A DNA stretch of 64,000 nt, from contig NZ_CP091740.1 of assembly GCF_022014595.1 (NCBI RefSeq), positions 2,654,200 to 2,718,199 of the forward strand, written 5' to 3'. A program made the position numbers and the translations under genes. Each line of letters opens with the position of its first letter. Positions within the stretch are counted from its first letter, which is position 1. The notes beneath the pieces were generated by a model. That model ran no database searches. It was given only the letters and a program-made list of their open reading frames with translations, and was not told the DNA's origin. Shown piece after piece: positions 52,467-62,501 of the stretch. Source of the DNA: Solitalea lacus. GTDB lineage: Bacteria; Bacteroidota; Bacteroidia; Sphingobacteriales; Sphingobacteriaceae.

Positions 52467-55385
52467 TTACACCACCGCATTTAACAAGATTTCCACAGGA
52501 TGACTAGCATTTTTTCCGGTGCCATCGTAAATCTGATGGCGGCAGCTGGTTCCAGTCGCAGCAATTAGTACATCATCAGCCTGAGCCCTAACGGTTGGAA
52601 ATAATACCAATTCTCCAATTTGCATGGATAAATCATAATGCTCTCTCTCATAGCCGAACGACCCTGCCATCCCACAGCAGCCAGAAGCAATGGTTTCAAC
52701 CTGGAAATTCTCCGGAATGGATAAAAGTTGTTCAGAAGCTTTTTGCGCTAACCAGGCTTTTTGCTGGCAATGCCCATGCAATTTGATAACTTTTCGTTCC
52801 TTGGTAAACTGCTCCTTACCGATATTTCCTTTTTTAAGTTCTTGGACTAAAAACTCATCAATTAAAAAGGTATTGGAAGATAATTCTTTAGCTTCTGGAA
52901 GCAATTGGTCACTTACCAGGTCAGGGTATTCATCTCTGAAAGTAAGAATAGCTGAAGGTTCTATGCCCACAAGAGGTGTTTCTTCAGTAATAACCTTGCT
53001 GAGTAGACTAACATTTTGCTCGGCAATTCTCTTTACCCTTCTAATCAAACCTTTGGATAACAAAGCCCTGCCACTTTCCATATGCTTGGGGATTGTTACC
53101 CCATAACCCAATTTGTTTAATAACAGAATAGCCTTAATACCGATTTCAGTATCGTTGTAATTAGTAAATTCATCACAAAACAGGTAAACTTTTTTGGTAA
53201 ATTTTTCCTGCGGATGTTGCCTTTTATATGATTGAAACCAGTTTTTTAACGTTACAGAATGGATTGTAGGCAAACTGCGCTTGATGCTAAAACCAATCAA
53301 CTTTTTAAGTGCATTACTGATAAGTTTATTGGTCATCATATAATTATAGAGACCAGGCACCAAGGTTCCAAGCTTGGCTATAACTGAGGAATGACCTATT
53401 AACCATAAACGTAACGGTACGCCGTTGGAATCATAATATTGCTGTAGGAATTCTGCTTTTAACTTTGCCATATCGACATTGGATGGGCATTCCGATTTAC
53501 ATCCTTTGCAACTCAGACAAAGATCCATGACCTCTTTTATTTCTTCATGATCAAATCGGTTTACCTTTTCAGATGAGGTCAAAAAAGTCCTTAGAATATT
53601 CGCTCTTGCTCGTGTTGAATCTTTCTCATTCCGGGTAGCCATGTACGAAGGACACATGGTGCCACCCATGAGATGGGTCTTACGGCATTCGCCAGCGCCA
53701 TTACATTGTTCGGCGTGCTGTAAAACATCCTGGTTGTAATAGCGGAATACTGTATTGAAAGCCGGAGTTTGTTGTCCTGGTTTATAGCGCAGCATCTCGT
53801 TCATCGGAGGGGTGTCCACAATCTTATTAGGATTGAAAATATGCTTGGGATCCCATGTATTTTTAATTTCTTTTAACAGCTGATAGTTCTTTTTACCTAC
53901 CATTTGTTCAATGAATTCACCTCGTAGTCTTCCGTCACCATGTTCACCACTTAGGGATCCATTATATTTTTTAACAAGAGTGGCAATCTCTTCGGCAATT
54001 ACCCTAAATAAGCGATTGCCTTCTTCCGTTTTTAAATTAATAATAGGGCGGAGGTGAAGCTCGCCGGAACCGGCATGCGCATAATGGACAGAATATAGAT
54101 TATATTTTTCTAAAATCTGGTTAAAATCCGCGATATATGCCGGAAGATCATGAACATCAACCGCAGTATCTTCAATTACCGGCACTGCTTTTTCATCTCC
54201 AGGAAGATTACTTAACAAACCCAGTCCGGCTTTTCTCAGCGACCATATTTTGGATATATCCTTTCCAAAAAGCGCAGGAAAATGATAACCTAACCCAGCA
54301 AGCCTCATTTCTATCTCTACTCTACGGCATATACTCTTGATTTCCTCCAGGCTAGTTCCTGCGAATTCGACCACCAAAATGGCTTGAGGGTCACCCTTTA
54401 CAAAAAAACGGTTGTGTCGTTGTTCCAGGTTCTCTTTCGTACACTCCAATATATAATGGTCAATGAGTTCACTGGCTCGAGGAGCATATTTTAATGCAAT
54501 AATATTTGCCCGCAGAGCTTCATCAATGCTTTCAAAGTGCGCACACAACAAACCTGTTTCTCGTGGATGAATGGGTACAAGGTTTAATTTGATCTCTGTG
54601 ATAAACGCTAAAGTTCCTTCCGAACCAGCAATCATTGCACAGAAATTAAAATCGGGTGTACCGGCAGAAAAGGGAGAGGTTTCTAAAAGAAGATCGATGG
54701 CATAGCCTGTGTTTCGTCTTTCGATGCTCTTTTTGGGGAATTCCTTCCGAATTTCACACTGGTTTTCATAATTACCTAGCATGCTTCGAATGGACTTGTA
54801 AACTGTAGCCTCTAAGGTATCGCCGGAACATTTATCGATAAATTCATCAAAACTCAAGGCTTTAAATTCAACTTCCGATCCATCACTCAGAAAAGCTTTA
54901 ACTTCAAGTGTATGCTCACGGGTGCTCTGGTAAACAACAGAGTTGGAGCCGCATGAATTATTGCCAACCATGCCTCCAATCATTGCCCTGTTGGCTGTAG
55001 AGGTTTCCGGGCCAAAGTAAAGCCCATAGGGTTTCAAAAACAAGTTCAACTCATCACGTACAACACCTGGCTCAACAAGTACCCAGTGTTCTTGGGCATT
55101 AACTTCCAGAATCTTATTCAAATGTTTGGAAACATCTACCACAATTCCATTACCCACCACTTGCCCAGCAAGAGAGGTCCCCGCTGTTCTTGGAATCAGC
55201 GAGGTACCTTCTTCGTTGGCAAAATTGATTAGTGTTTTAATGTCATCTTTAGACTTAGGGATGGCTACTGCCAAAGGCATTTCTGCATAAGCTGATGCAT
55301 CGGTAGCATACAAGGTCCGCATCATCTTATCGGTGTACAATTCCCCATTTAGCTGCCCGGCAAGCTGCTTAAGTTTATGCTTCAT
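52467..55385 (-). CDS. FAD-linked/Fe-S 2-hydroxyacid dehydrogenase (YdiJ/GlcD-GlcF type)
   Basis: A 972-residue fusion. The N-terminal half (to about 470) is a GlcD-like FAD oxidase: LIPRTAGTSLAGQVVGNGIVVDVS, then YGLYFGPETSTANRAMIGGMVGNNSCGSNS, HYAHAGSGELHLRP and SGEHGDGRLRGEF. The C-terminal half has two ferredoxin-like Cys clusters (from CNGAGECRKTH and CLSCKGCKSECPSNVDM) and CCG-type motifs (GHCQQKAW, SGCCGMAGSFGYE). The family oxidises D-2-hydroxyacids. Next to DUF1338, D-2-hydroxyglutarate is the likely substrate, giving 2-oxoglutarate. It is the last gene of the operon. Confidence 0.85.
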   Translation of the reverse strand: MKHKLKQLAGQLNGELYTDKMMRTLYATDASAYAEMPLAVAIPKSKDDIKTLINFANEEGTSLIPRTAGTSLAGQVVGNGIVVDVSKHLNKILEVNAQEHWVLVEPGVVRDELNLFLKPYGLYFGPETSTANRAMIGGMVGNNSCGSNSVVYQSTREHTLEVKAFLSDGSEVEFKALSFDEFIDKCSGDTLEATVYKSIRSMLGNYENQCEIRKEFPKKSIERRNTGYAIDLLLETSPFSAGTPDFNFCAMIAGSEGTLAFITEIKLNLVPIHPRETGLLCAHFESIDEALRANIIALKYAPRASELIDHYILECTKENLEQRHNRFFVKGDPQAILVVEFAGTSLEEIKSICRRVEIEMRLAGLGYHFPALFGKDISKIWSLRKAGLGLLSNLPGDEKAVPVIEDTAVDVHDLPAYIADFNQILEKYNLYSVHYAHAGSGELHLRPIINLKTEEGNRLFRVIAEEIATLVKKYNGSLSGEHGDGRLRGEFIEQMVGKKNYQLLKEIKNTWDPKHIFNPNKIVDTPPMNEMLRYKPGQQTPAFNTVFRYYNQDVLQHAEQCNGAGECRKTHLMGGTMCPSYMATRNEKDSTRARANILRTFLTSSEKVNRFDHEEIKEVMDLCLSCKGCKSECPSNVDMAKLKAEFLQQYYDSNGVPLRLWLIGHSSVIAKLGTLVPGLYNYMMTNKLISNALKKLIGFSIKRSLPTIHSVTLKNWFQSYKRQHPQEKFTKKVYLFCDEFTNYNDTEIGIKAILLLNKLGYGVTIPKHMESGRALLSKGLIRRVKRIAEQNVSLLSKVITEETPLVGIEPSAILTFRDEYPDLVSDQLLPEAKELSSNTFLIDEFLVQELKKGNIGKEQFTKERKVIKLHGHCQQKAWLAQKASEQLLSIPENFQVETIASGCCGMAGSFGYEREHYDLSMQIGELVLFPTVRAQADDVLIAATGTSCRHQIYDGTGKNASHPVEILLNAVV

Positions 55386-55388
55386 TCG

Positions 55389-56918
55389 TTAATTAAGATC
55401 GAATTTTATTCCCTGTGCCAGTGGCAATGTTTTCGAGTAATTGATGGTGTTTGTTTGTCGGCGCATATAACCTTTCCATGCATCAGATCCGCTTTCGCGT
55501 CCACCGCCGGTTTCTTTCTCTCCACCGAAAGCACCACCAATTTCAGCACCTGAAGTACCAATATTTACATTGGCTATTCCACAATCAGATCCGTTGGCAG
55601 ATAAAAATTGCTCTGCCTCACGCATACTTAATGTCATGATGGCCGAAGAAAGACCTTGAGGCACCCCATTCTGCAGTTGAATGGCCTCGTCTAAGGTTTT
55701 ATACTTAATGAGGTATAGGATAGGGGCAAAGGTCTCTTCCTGTACAATTTCAAAATGATTTTCTACCTCGGCAATGCAAGGCTTAACATAACAACCCGAA
55801 GCATAAGCATCGCCATCTAAAACACCTCCTTCTACAATGAATTTAGCACCTTCTGCTTTTCCTTTCTCAATGGCTTTTAAATACATATCGGCGGCGGCGG
55901 TGTCAATCAGCGGACCTACGTGATTATTTTGATCCAATGGACTACCAACTCTAAGTTGGGCATAAGCCTTTACCAATTTGTCTTTAAACGTATCATAAAC
56001 ATCTTCGTGGATGATTAGACGACGGGTAGAGGTACAACGTTGTCCAGCAGTACCCACGGCACCAAATACTGCACCAATAATGGACATCTCCAAATCCGCA
56101 TCTTTTGAAATAATGATGGCATTATTACCTCCCAATTCGAGGATAGTTTTCCCGAAACGTCCTGCAACAGTTGAAGAAACCAATCTGCCAATGCGGGTAG
56201 AGCCGGTGAATGATACCATTGGAATTCTTGGGTCATTGTTGATAAGGTCTCCAACCGGATTTCCGGTAATTAAACAACTGATACCTTCGGGCAAATCATT
56301 CGCTTTTAACACCTCTGCAATAATGCGCTGACAGGCAACTGCGCATAAAGGTGTTTTGGATGATGGCTTCCATACGCATACGTTTCCGCACACAAGAGCC
56401 AAGGCCGCATTCCAGCTCCATACGGCTACCGGAAAATTGAAAGCGGAAATAATACCCACAATTCCAAGGGGGTGCCATTGTTCATACATGCGATGGCCTG
56501 GCCTTTCAGAATGCATGGTCAATCCATACAATTGTCTCGACAGACCCACTGCAAAATCACAGATATCGATCATTTCCTGAACTTCACCCAAACCTTCCTG
56601 CAGACTTTTACCCATTTCATAAGAAACCAAAGCGCCCAAGCTTTCTTTCTTCACTCTTAAAGCATCGCCTAGCTGGCGCACGATTTCACCTCTTTTGGGT
56701 GCAGGTACATTGCGCCAAAACTGGAATGCCTTTTCGGCTGTTTGCATTACTTTTTCATACTCTTCGGTTGAAGTTGTTTGTACCGAAGCGATGTGTTTAC
56801 CGTCCACCGGGGAAGAAGAGCAAATAGTAGCTCCGGTCCCAAACCATTGCGAGCCTGTAGAGGTCCCACAGTTATTTTCGGCAACCCCCAATTGGGTTAA
56901 TATATTATTAATGTTCAT
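55389..56918 (-). CDS. ALDH7-type aldehyde dehydrogenase (2-aminoadipate semialdehyde dehydrogenase)
   Basis: A 509-residue aldehyde dehydrogenase. It has the catalytic Cys in GTAGQRCTSTRRL, the Glu motif LELGGNNAI, the cofactor strand GNVCVWKPSSKTPL and the C-terminal GAEIGGAFGGEKETGGGRESGSDAWK typical of the ALDH7/AmaB group. That group oxidises 2-aminoadipate semialdehyde or piperideine-6-carboxylate in lysine breakdown. The ATG at 56918 is used because longer starts would overlap the upstream gene. It lies 3 bases before the FAD/Fe-S gene. Confidence 0.87.
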   Translation of the reverse strand: MNINNILTQLGVAENNCGTSTGSQWFGTGATICSSSPVDGKHIASVQTTSTEEYEKVMQTAEKAFQFWRNVPAPKRGEIVRQLGDALRVKKESLGALVSYEMGKSLQEGLGEVQEMIDICDFAVGLSRQLYGLTMHSERPGHRMYEQWHPLGIVGIISAFNFPVAVWSWNAALALVCGNVCVWKPSSKTPLCAVACQRIIAEVLKANDLPEGISCLITGNPVGDLINNDPRIPMVSFTGSTRIGRLVSSTVAGRFGKTILELGGNNAIIISKDADLEMSIIGAVFGAVGTAGQRCTSTRRLIIHEDVYDTFKDKLVKAYAQLRVGSPLDQNNHVGPLIDTAAADMYLKAIEKGKAEGAKFIVEGGVLDGDAYASGCYVKPCIAEVENHFEIVQEETFAPILYLIKYKTLDEAIQLQNGVPQGLSSAIMTLSMREAEQFLSANGSDCGIANVNIGTSGAEIGGAFGGEKETGGGRESGSDAWKGYMRRQTNTINYSKTLPLAQGIKFDLN

Positions 56919-56928
56919 TTTACTAAAT

Positions 56929-57834
56929 TCAGAACTGAGTTTGTTCAGTGTAAGTACTTTCAAAAATTTTATCTGCATTGCTGGTCTCAAAACCTTCACG
57001 TCTATGCACTGGTTTTATTTCGTCTGGCGAAAGATGTCGGTACTCTGGCATTATCGCTCGTTCAGCAAATTCAACATAACTGCCTGCAATTTTCATTTTT
57101 CCACCATCAGCAAAGGCCACTTCATGCATTTCGGCAACAGTACTGCTTTGACTTAATAATCCATCGGGACTGGTTTTAATAATCCCATCAGCATTATTCA
57201 ACCTGATATCTAATTGCTCTACAAATTTGTTAAAATCACTTAGGGTATTATAACCTTCTTTTAAGGCATGTACACTAATCGTGTAATGGTTAAGGTAATA
57301 TCGATTGTAGATTACCCATGCAGCATACTCACTTTCGGCAAGCAAGGCCATATAGTCGGCTTTTGTTGGAAGTTCCCAAAGTGGTTTATGGAAGAATGCC
57401 GCCACCTGTACTGCATCATCCAAATCCAGGTTATCTACCGGATCCGAAGTAATTGGGTCGGTATATTTTCTAATGATCTGTTGAGTTTCTTCAGAAAGCT
57501 CATTCACCATGAGCTCACTCATGAAAACTCTAGGATATTCTTCTGATGGTGGTGCGTACCAGTAGGCATTCAGCTTTTTCTCTTCGAAATAATATTGATC
57601 CCTCTTCTGGTAACCATGTTTAAGAAAAATTTTTTCAAATGATTGGATCCCAAGATGGGGAACACCTAGGGTTCGAAACGCCACATGATCATTAACGATC
57701 TCGTCCTGAGCATTGATTACTCCCCGGTTGATCAATGCATCAGTAATTATTTTTACAGCCGGGACATTTTCCTTATAACGATCGAACAGATCGTTTAAGA
57801 AATAATCCAAGGCTTTATGATTGGTGAATTTCAT
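56929..57834 (-). CDS. DUF1338 protein, 2-oxoadipate dioxygenase/decarboxylase (HglS-like)
   Basis: A 301-residue DUF1338 protein. The metal-ligand region VNDHVAFRTLG (His50, with Arg54 for the substrate) is present, as are the later HYTISVHAL and EFAERAIMPEYRHLSPDE segments that supply the other His and Glu. Characterised HglS-type members convert 2-oxoadipate to D-2-hydroxyglutarate with Fe(II) and O2. It sits between saccharopine dehydrogenase and ALDH7, which matches lysine catabolism. It is separated by 10 and 8 bases from its neighbours. Confidence 0.86.
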   Translation of the reverse strand: MKFTNHKALDYFLNDLFDRYKENVPAVKIITDALINRGVINAQDEIVNDHVAFRTLGVPHLGIQSFEKIFLKHGYQKRDQYYFEEKKLNAYWYAPPSEEYPRVFMSELMVNELSEETQQIIRKYTDPITSDPVDNLDLDDAVQVAAFFHKPLWELPTKADYMALLAESEYAAWVIYNRYYLNHYTISVHALKEGYNTLSDFNKFVEQLDIRLNNADGIIKTSPDGLLSQSSTVAEMHEVAFADGGKMKIAGSYVEFAERAIMPEYRHLSPDEIKPVHRREGFETSNADKIFESTYTEQTQF

Positions 57835-57842
57835 TTTCTTAA

Positions 57843-58904
57843 TTAATTAAAAAATTGACCGGTATGTGATTTCAAAAATTCACTGAAAGAGATTTCTTCC
57901 TGCTTAATAAAGCCTTTCGAATCCAAAGCTCCCATAGCAACCATTTCTACTACTGCAACAATACTCGCCGCTGTTGTCCAAGAGATAGCTCTCCACGAGT
58001 TTCCGTTGATGTTAATTGGTGTATAAGCTCTTACAAACTCTTTACGATCTATTGCACCGTTTTTCCATCCTTCGGCCGCAGCATATACCAATACCACGTC
58101 TTCGTCAACAGGTGGTTTTGCATTTTTTAAGATATCCTCCAATTGCTGCTTATCGTTTTTCATGTGCAATTCATGAATCAGAAAATTCATGCGTTCGCAA
58201 TGCCCAGGATAACGGATTGTTTTATAATCAAGTCGATCAACTTTACCTTCGTAAGTTTCGCACATGGTTCCTAAACCACCCGAAGTATAGAAGGCTTCGT
58301 AAATACCCCCATTGATATTAATGGTTTCTTTGCCTTGTAATGATCTCACCAGCTTACGTTGACCATCATGGATAGCTTCTGCATCGTTGATGTATTCATT
58401 TACCACTCCAGCAGCCGACCAGGTGAAAGCATAGCCTAAATCACCATTTGGGTATTTAGGCAATGCCCCTACACGCATTTCAATAGAACGAAGGGTATCA
58501 AAATCCTTAGCCAAATCAGCACCAATGATACCTATAATGCCTGGAGCAAGACCACATTGAGGGGCAAGTACTGCCGTTGCAGTTTCACTTAAGCTTCTGA
58601 TGTAGTTCGTGGTTTCCACATCTTCAGTTAAGTCGAAATAGTGCTTTCCTTTATCATGTGCAATTTTAGCAATTGGTTTGTTTAAGAAATAGGGTAGGGC
58701 TGATACCACAGCATCATGTTCTTCAATGATTTTACTTAAAAATGCACTATCAGCAACATCACCTGATAAGATCTTAAACGGTAATTCATAGTCGTAATGT
58801 GGGGCCTGTTTATCTATTCCTGTAACTTCAAATTTTTCACTTAACAGGGTAGCTACAAGCGTTCCAACTTTCCCAAGGCCAAGCGTAAGGACTTTATTAA
58901 TCAT
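57843..58904 (-). CDS. Saccharopine dehydrogenase (glutamate-forming, LYS9-like)
   Basis: A 353-residue protein with the N-terminal Rossmann motif LGLGKVGTLVATLL and the saccharopine dehydrogenase catalytic part (VVSALPYFLNKPIAKIAHDKGKHYFDLTEDVE, then APQCGLAPGIIGIIGADLA, KTIRYPGHCERMNFLI). Such enzymes cut saccharopine to glutamate and 2-aminoadipate 6-semialdehyde. It is the first gene of the operon, divergent from the LysR gene. The lysine-ketoglutarate reductase that makes saccharopine is not in the window. Confidence 0.87.
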   Translation of the reverse strand: MINKVLTLGLGKVGTLVATLLSEKFEVTGIDKQAPHYDYELPFKILSGDVADSAFLSKIIEEHDAVVSALPYFLNKPIAKIAHDKGKHYFDLTEDVETTNYIRSLSETATAVLAPQCGLAPGIIGIIGADLAKDFDTLRSIEMRVGALPKYPNGDLGYAFTWSAAGVVNEYINDAEAIHDGQRKLVRSLQGKETININGGIYEAFYTSGGLGTMCETYEGKVDRLDYKTIRYPGHCERMNFLIHELHMKNDKQQLEDILKNAKPPVDEDVVLVYAAAEGWKNGAIDRKEFVRAYTPININGNSWRAISWTTAASIVAVVEMVAMGALDSKGFIKQEEISFSEFLKSHTGQFFN

Positions 58905-58953
58905 ATTAATTTTAGGTTGTTTTTAGTCATTCGAACAAATATCCATAACTTAG

Positions 58954-58966
58954 TCATTAGTAATGA
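58954..58966. promoter_or_regulatory. LysR-type operator (T-N11-A palindrome)
   Basis: TCATTAGTAATGA is a perfect 13-base dyad with the T-N11-A form bound by LysR proteins. It lies in the 79-base region between the divergent saccharopine dehydrogenase and LysR genes, 18 bases before the LysR start. Confidence 0.6.
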
Positions 58967-58983
58967 TTCATATTAATTAAATA

Positions 58984-59880
58984 ATGATAAGTGCAACTAA
59001 TCAAATAGAATTAAGACATCTTAATTATTTCCGAATGCTTGCTGAAGAACTTCACTACCGGAAGGCTTCAGAAAAGTTGTTTATTTCTCAGTCTGCTTTA
59101 AGTCAGCAAATCAGACAGCTGGAACAATTGCTTGAAGTGCTATTATTTGATCGTACTAATAAGAAGGTAGCATTGACTGATGCAGGAAAGTTGTTTTACA
59201 ACGATACGGTTGAGGTGTTGAATAAGGTAGAATCTGCGTTGATCAACCTGGAACTATTAAAGAAAGGTAACACAGGGCAAATCAAGATTGGCTTTGTGGC
59301 TTCGGCGATCGAATCTATTCTCCCAAATCTACTTAAGAAATTTAACACGGAGTGTCCGAATATTAAACTGCAATTGGATGAGCTTAGTAACCGAGAGCAA
59401 TTGCATGCCTTAAAAAATGATAGTTTAGACCTAGGCTTTATGCGGTCTAATTTGGTTGAGTCAGACTATAAGATAAAAAGTGTTTTTAAAGAAACGTTTT
59501 CTTTGGTGCTTCCCAATGATCACTCTTTAACTGAGAAAACATTTATTAATGTAGGGCAGCTGAGAGATGAATCTTTCATACTTTTTCCCAATGATCAGAG
59601 TCAGCTTTATTATCAGCAAATCATCAATCTATTTGCCGATCAAGGCTTTAGCCCGAAAATCGCCCACCATTCAATCCATGCTCCTACCATATTTAAACTG
59701 GTTGAAAATGGAATGGGCCTTTCCATTCTACCTACATCACTAGCTACCAGTGAAAACAAGGGAATTCGATTTATCGAATTAAAAAATATTCCTCAACGGA
59801 CAGTACTGTTTGCAGTATGGAAGAAAAACAATAAAAATCCGGCGCTTAGCTATTTATTGGAGATGTTGCAGGAAGTTTAA
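58984..59880 (+). CDS. LysR family transcriptional regulator
   Basis: A 298-residue LysR protein. The winged helix-turn-helix at residues 8-65 reads ELRHLNYFRMLAEELHYRKASEKLFISQSALSQQIRQLEQLLEVLLFDRTNKKVALTDAG. The effector-binding domain follows (GQIKIGFVASAIESILPNLLKKF). It is divergent from the lysine-degradation operon, so it probably regulates it in response to a pathway intermediate. Confidence 0.93.
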   Translation: MISATNQIELRHLNYFRMLAEELHYRKASEKLFISQSALSQQIRQLEQLLEVLLFDRTNKKVALTDAGKLFYNDTVEVLNKVESALINLELLKKGNTGQIKIGFVASAIESILPNLLKKFNTECPNIKLQLDELSNREQLHALKNDSLDLGFMRSNLVESDYKIKSVFKETFSLVLPNDHSLTEKTFINVGQLRDESFILFPNDQSQLYYQQIINLFADQGFSPKIAHHSIHAPTIFKLVENGMGLSILPTSLATSENKGIRFIELKNIPQRTVLFAVWKKNNKNPALSYLLEMLQEV

Positions 59881-59933
59881 AGACTAGAACCTCCCGATGA
59901 ATTAGCGCTGCCGGCGAGCAGAAAAAGCAGCGC

Positions 59934-60041
59934 CTAAATACTTGGCCCGCCGCCAACTTTAAAATTCATCCCTCTTTGTAATGAAAATCCTTCTGTCATG
60001 CACATTTCATTAGAAGAAATTATGTCCCCTGGTTGAATCAT
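59934..60041 (-). pseudogene. Short N-terminal remnant with QRGMNF motif
   Basis: A 35-codon frame begins MIQPGDIISSNEMCMTEGF and contains SLQRGMNFKVGGG, then stops. It resembles the beginning of Bacteroidetes proteins with an N-terminal QRGMN(Y/F)-type domain and a later HNH nuclease, but it is cut off. The match is by memory of pattern and is uncertain. Confidence 0.35.
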
Positions 60042-60503
60042 AGTTTTAATTTAAATTAAGGTATAGTGCAATTTAGCATTGTCGGTAACTCTAAAGTATA
60101 CGGAAGTTACCATAAAAAGAAACCAGACAACTACTTTTAGAAAAATCGCTATTCAACGGTTTAATTCAGAGGATTTTTAAATAAAATAGGCATAATAACC
60201 GCGATTATTTTCCCGCTTCTACCAATGTTACTTTGTAAACAGCCAGTTTTTCATTTCTCAAGAAAGGAAACCATGATGTCAGAAGTGCTGGCCTAAACTC
60301 ATTTTTCAATCGAATTACCACAATTAACACATTGATATTTAGTGCATTATTTGTAACTTAATAGTTATAACATTCTCCTATATTATATAATGTAAGACCC
60401 ATCATATTTTAAGACTTCCATTTAAAATATCATTAGAAAATATCACTAACCTAGATCCAATATTTACTCATAACTACTTTAAAAACAAAATTACATCTAC
60501 GTC
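60042..60503. other. Non-coding region before the metallopeptidase-MBL unit
   Basis: AT-rich DNA of about 460 bases with no protein-like frame. It should contain the promoter of the next operon, but I see no clean TTTG/TAnnTTTG pair. Confidence 0.4.
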
Positions 60504-62483
60504 ATGTTATCAAAAGAATACAGTAATGTTGCAAAGCTTAAGGAAATCTTTGAAACTGAAACGCCGAAACCAAATTATAGAAAACTTCGTGGTTTTGCTT
60601 TTGACCCAAGTCTCTCTATACAACTTGAAACGTCAGCCATTAATATGGCAACTTTCAAAATCAAGTGGGAAGATTTAGAGCCTGGCCCAATCGGGGAGTA
60701 TCTTGAAGTAATTGATATAGACCCAGCTAGTAACTTATACTATGATGGTGTAAATTTAAATGACCCCAATATTTTAGGTCAGGATGGTTTACCTCCTAGT
60801 GAAGGCAATCCTAAATTTCATCAGCAGATGGTTTATGCTGTTGCTATGAGAACTATTGAGAATTTTGAAAAGGCGCTTGGCAGAAGAGCCCTGTGGTCCG
60901 GGAGATATGATGCGAATACAACAGAGGGCGATAAAGAAAAATTTGTTGCTAAACTTCGCATTTATCCACATGCACTTCGAGAAGCAAATGCCTTTTATAG
61001 TCCTCAAAAGAAAGCCTTATTGTTTGGATATTTCCCAGCCTCTACAAGGGATGTCACCCAACATATGCCTGATGGAATAGTATTTACATGCCTATCTCAG
61101 GATATTATTGCTCATGAAACCACACATGCATTATTGGATGGAATGCATAGAAGATTCATCGAGGCTACACACCCTGATACATTAGGTTTCCATGAGGCTT
61201 TTGCAGATATCGTGGCCCTATTTCAACATTTCAGTATGCCAGAAGTATTAAATCATCAGATTGCTAAAACCAAAGGTGATTTAACCAGTCAAAGTTTACT
61301 CGGTGAACTAGCACAACAGTTTGGGAAGGCAATAGGACATTATGGGGCACTTAGGAGTGCTATTGGAAAAGAAAACCCTGAAACAAAAAAGTGGGAATTA
61401 TCTCCTCCAAACCCCAATGACTATATCGATATTTTAGAGCCACATGCCAGGGGGGCAATATTAGTTTCAGCTGTTTTTGAAGCCTTTATTTCAATTTACA
61501 ATATAAGGGTTAAAGATTTATTCAGAATCGCATCAGGAGGATCAGGTCTCCTTCCTGAAGGGGAATTGCACCCCACTCTTGTAAAGCTATTAGCCTTAGA
61601 AGCATCAAAGGCCGCTAACCATGTACTAAACATGTGCATTCGTGCTTTAGATTATTGTCCTCCTGTCGATATTAATTTCGGTGATTATTTGAGAGCATTG
61701 ATTACTGCTGATGCAGAGCTAGTTCCAGATGATGATTTAGATTACCGTATTGCATTTATTGACGCCTTTAAACGCAGAGGAATCATCCCTAAAGGAATTA
61801 AAACATTATCTGTAGAGAGTTTAGTTTTTCCACTTGTTAAGGTTGGTGAGCTTCGAAATAAATTAAATCAGATTTCGGAGTTCCTTATAAACTTTCAGGA
61901 TGAAATAAGCCGATATCAATACACTCGTGAAGACATTTACAATATAACCAAGAAACATAAAGGACAACTTCATGATCTCCTTGCTGATAAATTAGAAAAC
62001 TCTTCGGAATTTTCAGATTTAACAGGTTTGCTATTTAAAGAAGAACATTTAGAAAAGTATTTAATAAGCATTGGAGACTATGGTGTACCTAAATTTGAGG
62101 TTCACTCCTTACGAAGAGCCAGAAGAGTCGGTCCAGATGGGGACGCTTTAAACCAGGTAATTATATCCATTACTCAGAAACTAAATATCAAAAAAAAAGA
62201 ATGGATGCCTCTTCTTAATTCAAATGAATCAATGCAAAACAATGTAATTGAAAATAGTGTTGAAGATGACATTATTTTCAGGGGAGGAAGCACGTTGATT
62301 TTTGATCTGGATAAACACTCATTAAAGTATTGTATTAATAAACCAATGGTTGACCCTGAAAGACTAAGGGCTCAGGTAAAATATCAGAAAGAATCGACTT
62401 TAGGTTCTCTTTATTCCACATACTTCACCAACTCTCTTGCTGAAAACAACCCTGAACCGTTGGCTTTACTACATAGAATTTAA
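60504..62483 (+). CDS. Large HExxH metallopeptidase-like protein
   Basis: A 659-residue protein with no signal peptide. The zinc motif is AHETTHALLDGMHRRF (HETTH at residues 204-208), followed by HPDTLGFHEAFADIVALFQHF, where Glu231 is a likely third ligand, as in gluzincin peptidases. The N-terminal 190 residues and the last 250 residues contain no domain I recognise. An MBL-fold gene follows after 18 bases, so both belong to one unit. It could be an effector peptidase of a conflict system or a processing enzyme. Confidence 0.75.
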   Translation: MLSKEYSNVAKLKEIFETETPKPNYRKLRGFAFDPSLSIQLETSAINMATFKIKWEDLEPGPIGEYLEVIDIDPASNLYYDGVNLNDPNILGQDGLPPSEGNPKFHQQMVYAVAMRTIENFEKALGRRALWSGRYDANTTEGDKEKFVAKLRIYPHALREANAFYSPQKKALLFGYFPASTRDVTQHMPDGIVFTCLSQDIIAHETTHALLDGMHRRFIEATHPDTLGFHEAFADIVALFQHFSMPEVLNHQIAKTKGDLTSQSLLGELAQQFGKAIGHYGALRSAIGKENPETKKWELSPPNPNDYIDILEPHARGAILVSAVFEAFISIYNIRVKDLFRIASGGSGLLPEGELHPTLVKLLALEASKAANHVLNMCIRALDYCPPVDINFGDYLRALITADAELVPDDDLDYRIAFIDAFKRRGIIPKGIKTLSVESLVFPLVKVGELRNKLNQISEFLINFQDEISRYQYTREDIYNITKKHKGQLHDLLADKLENSSEFSDLTGLLFKEEHLEKYLISIGDYGVPKFEVHSLRRARRVGPDGDALNQVIISITQKLNIKKKEWMPLLNSNESMQNNVIENSVEDDIIFRGGSTLIFDLDKHSLKYCINKPMVDPERLRAQVKYQKESTLGSLYSTYFTNSLAENNPEPLALLHRI

Positions 62484-62501
62484 ACAACAGCTTCTTCTAA
62501 A

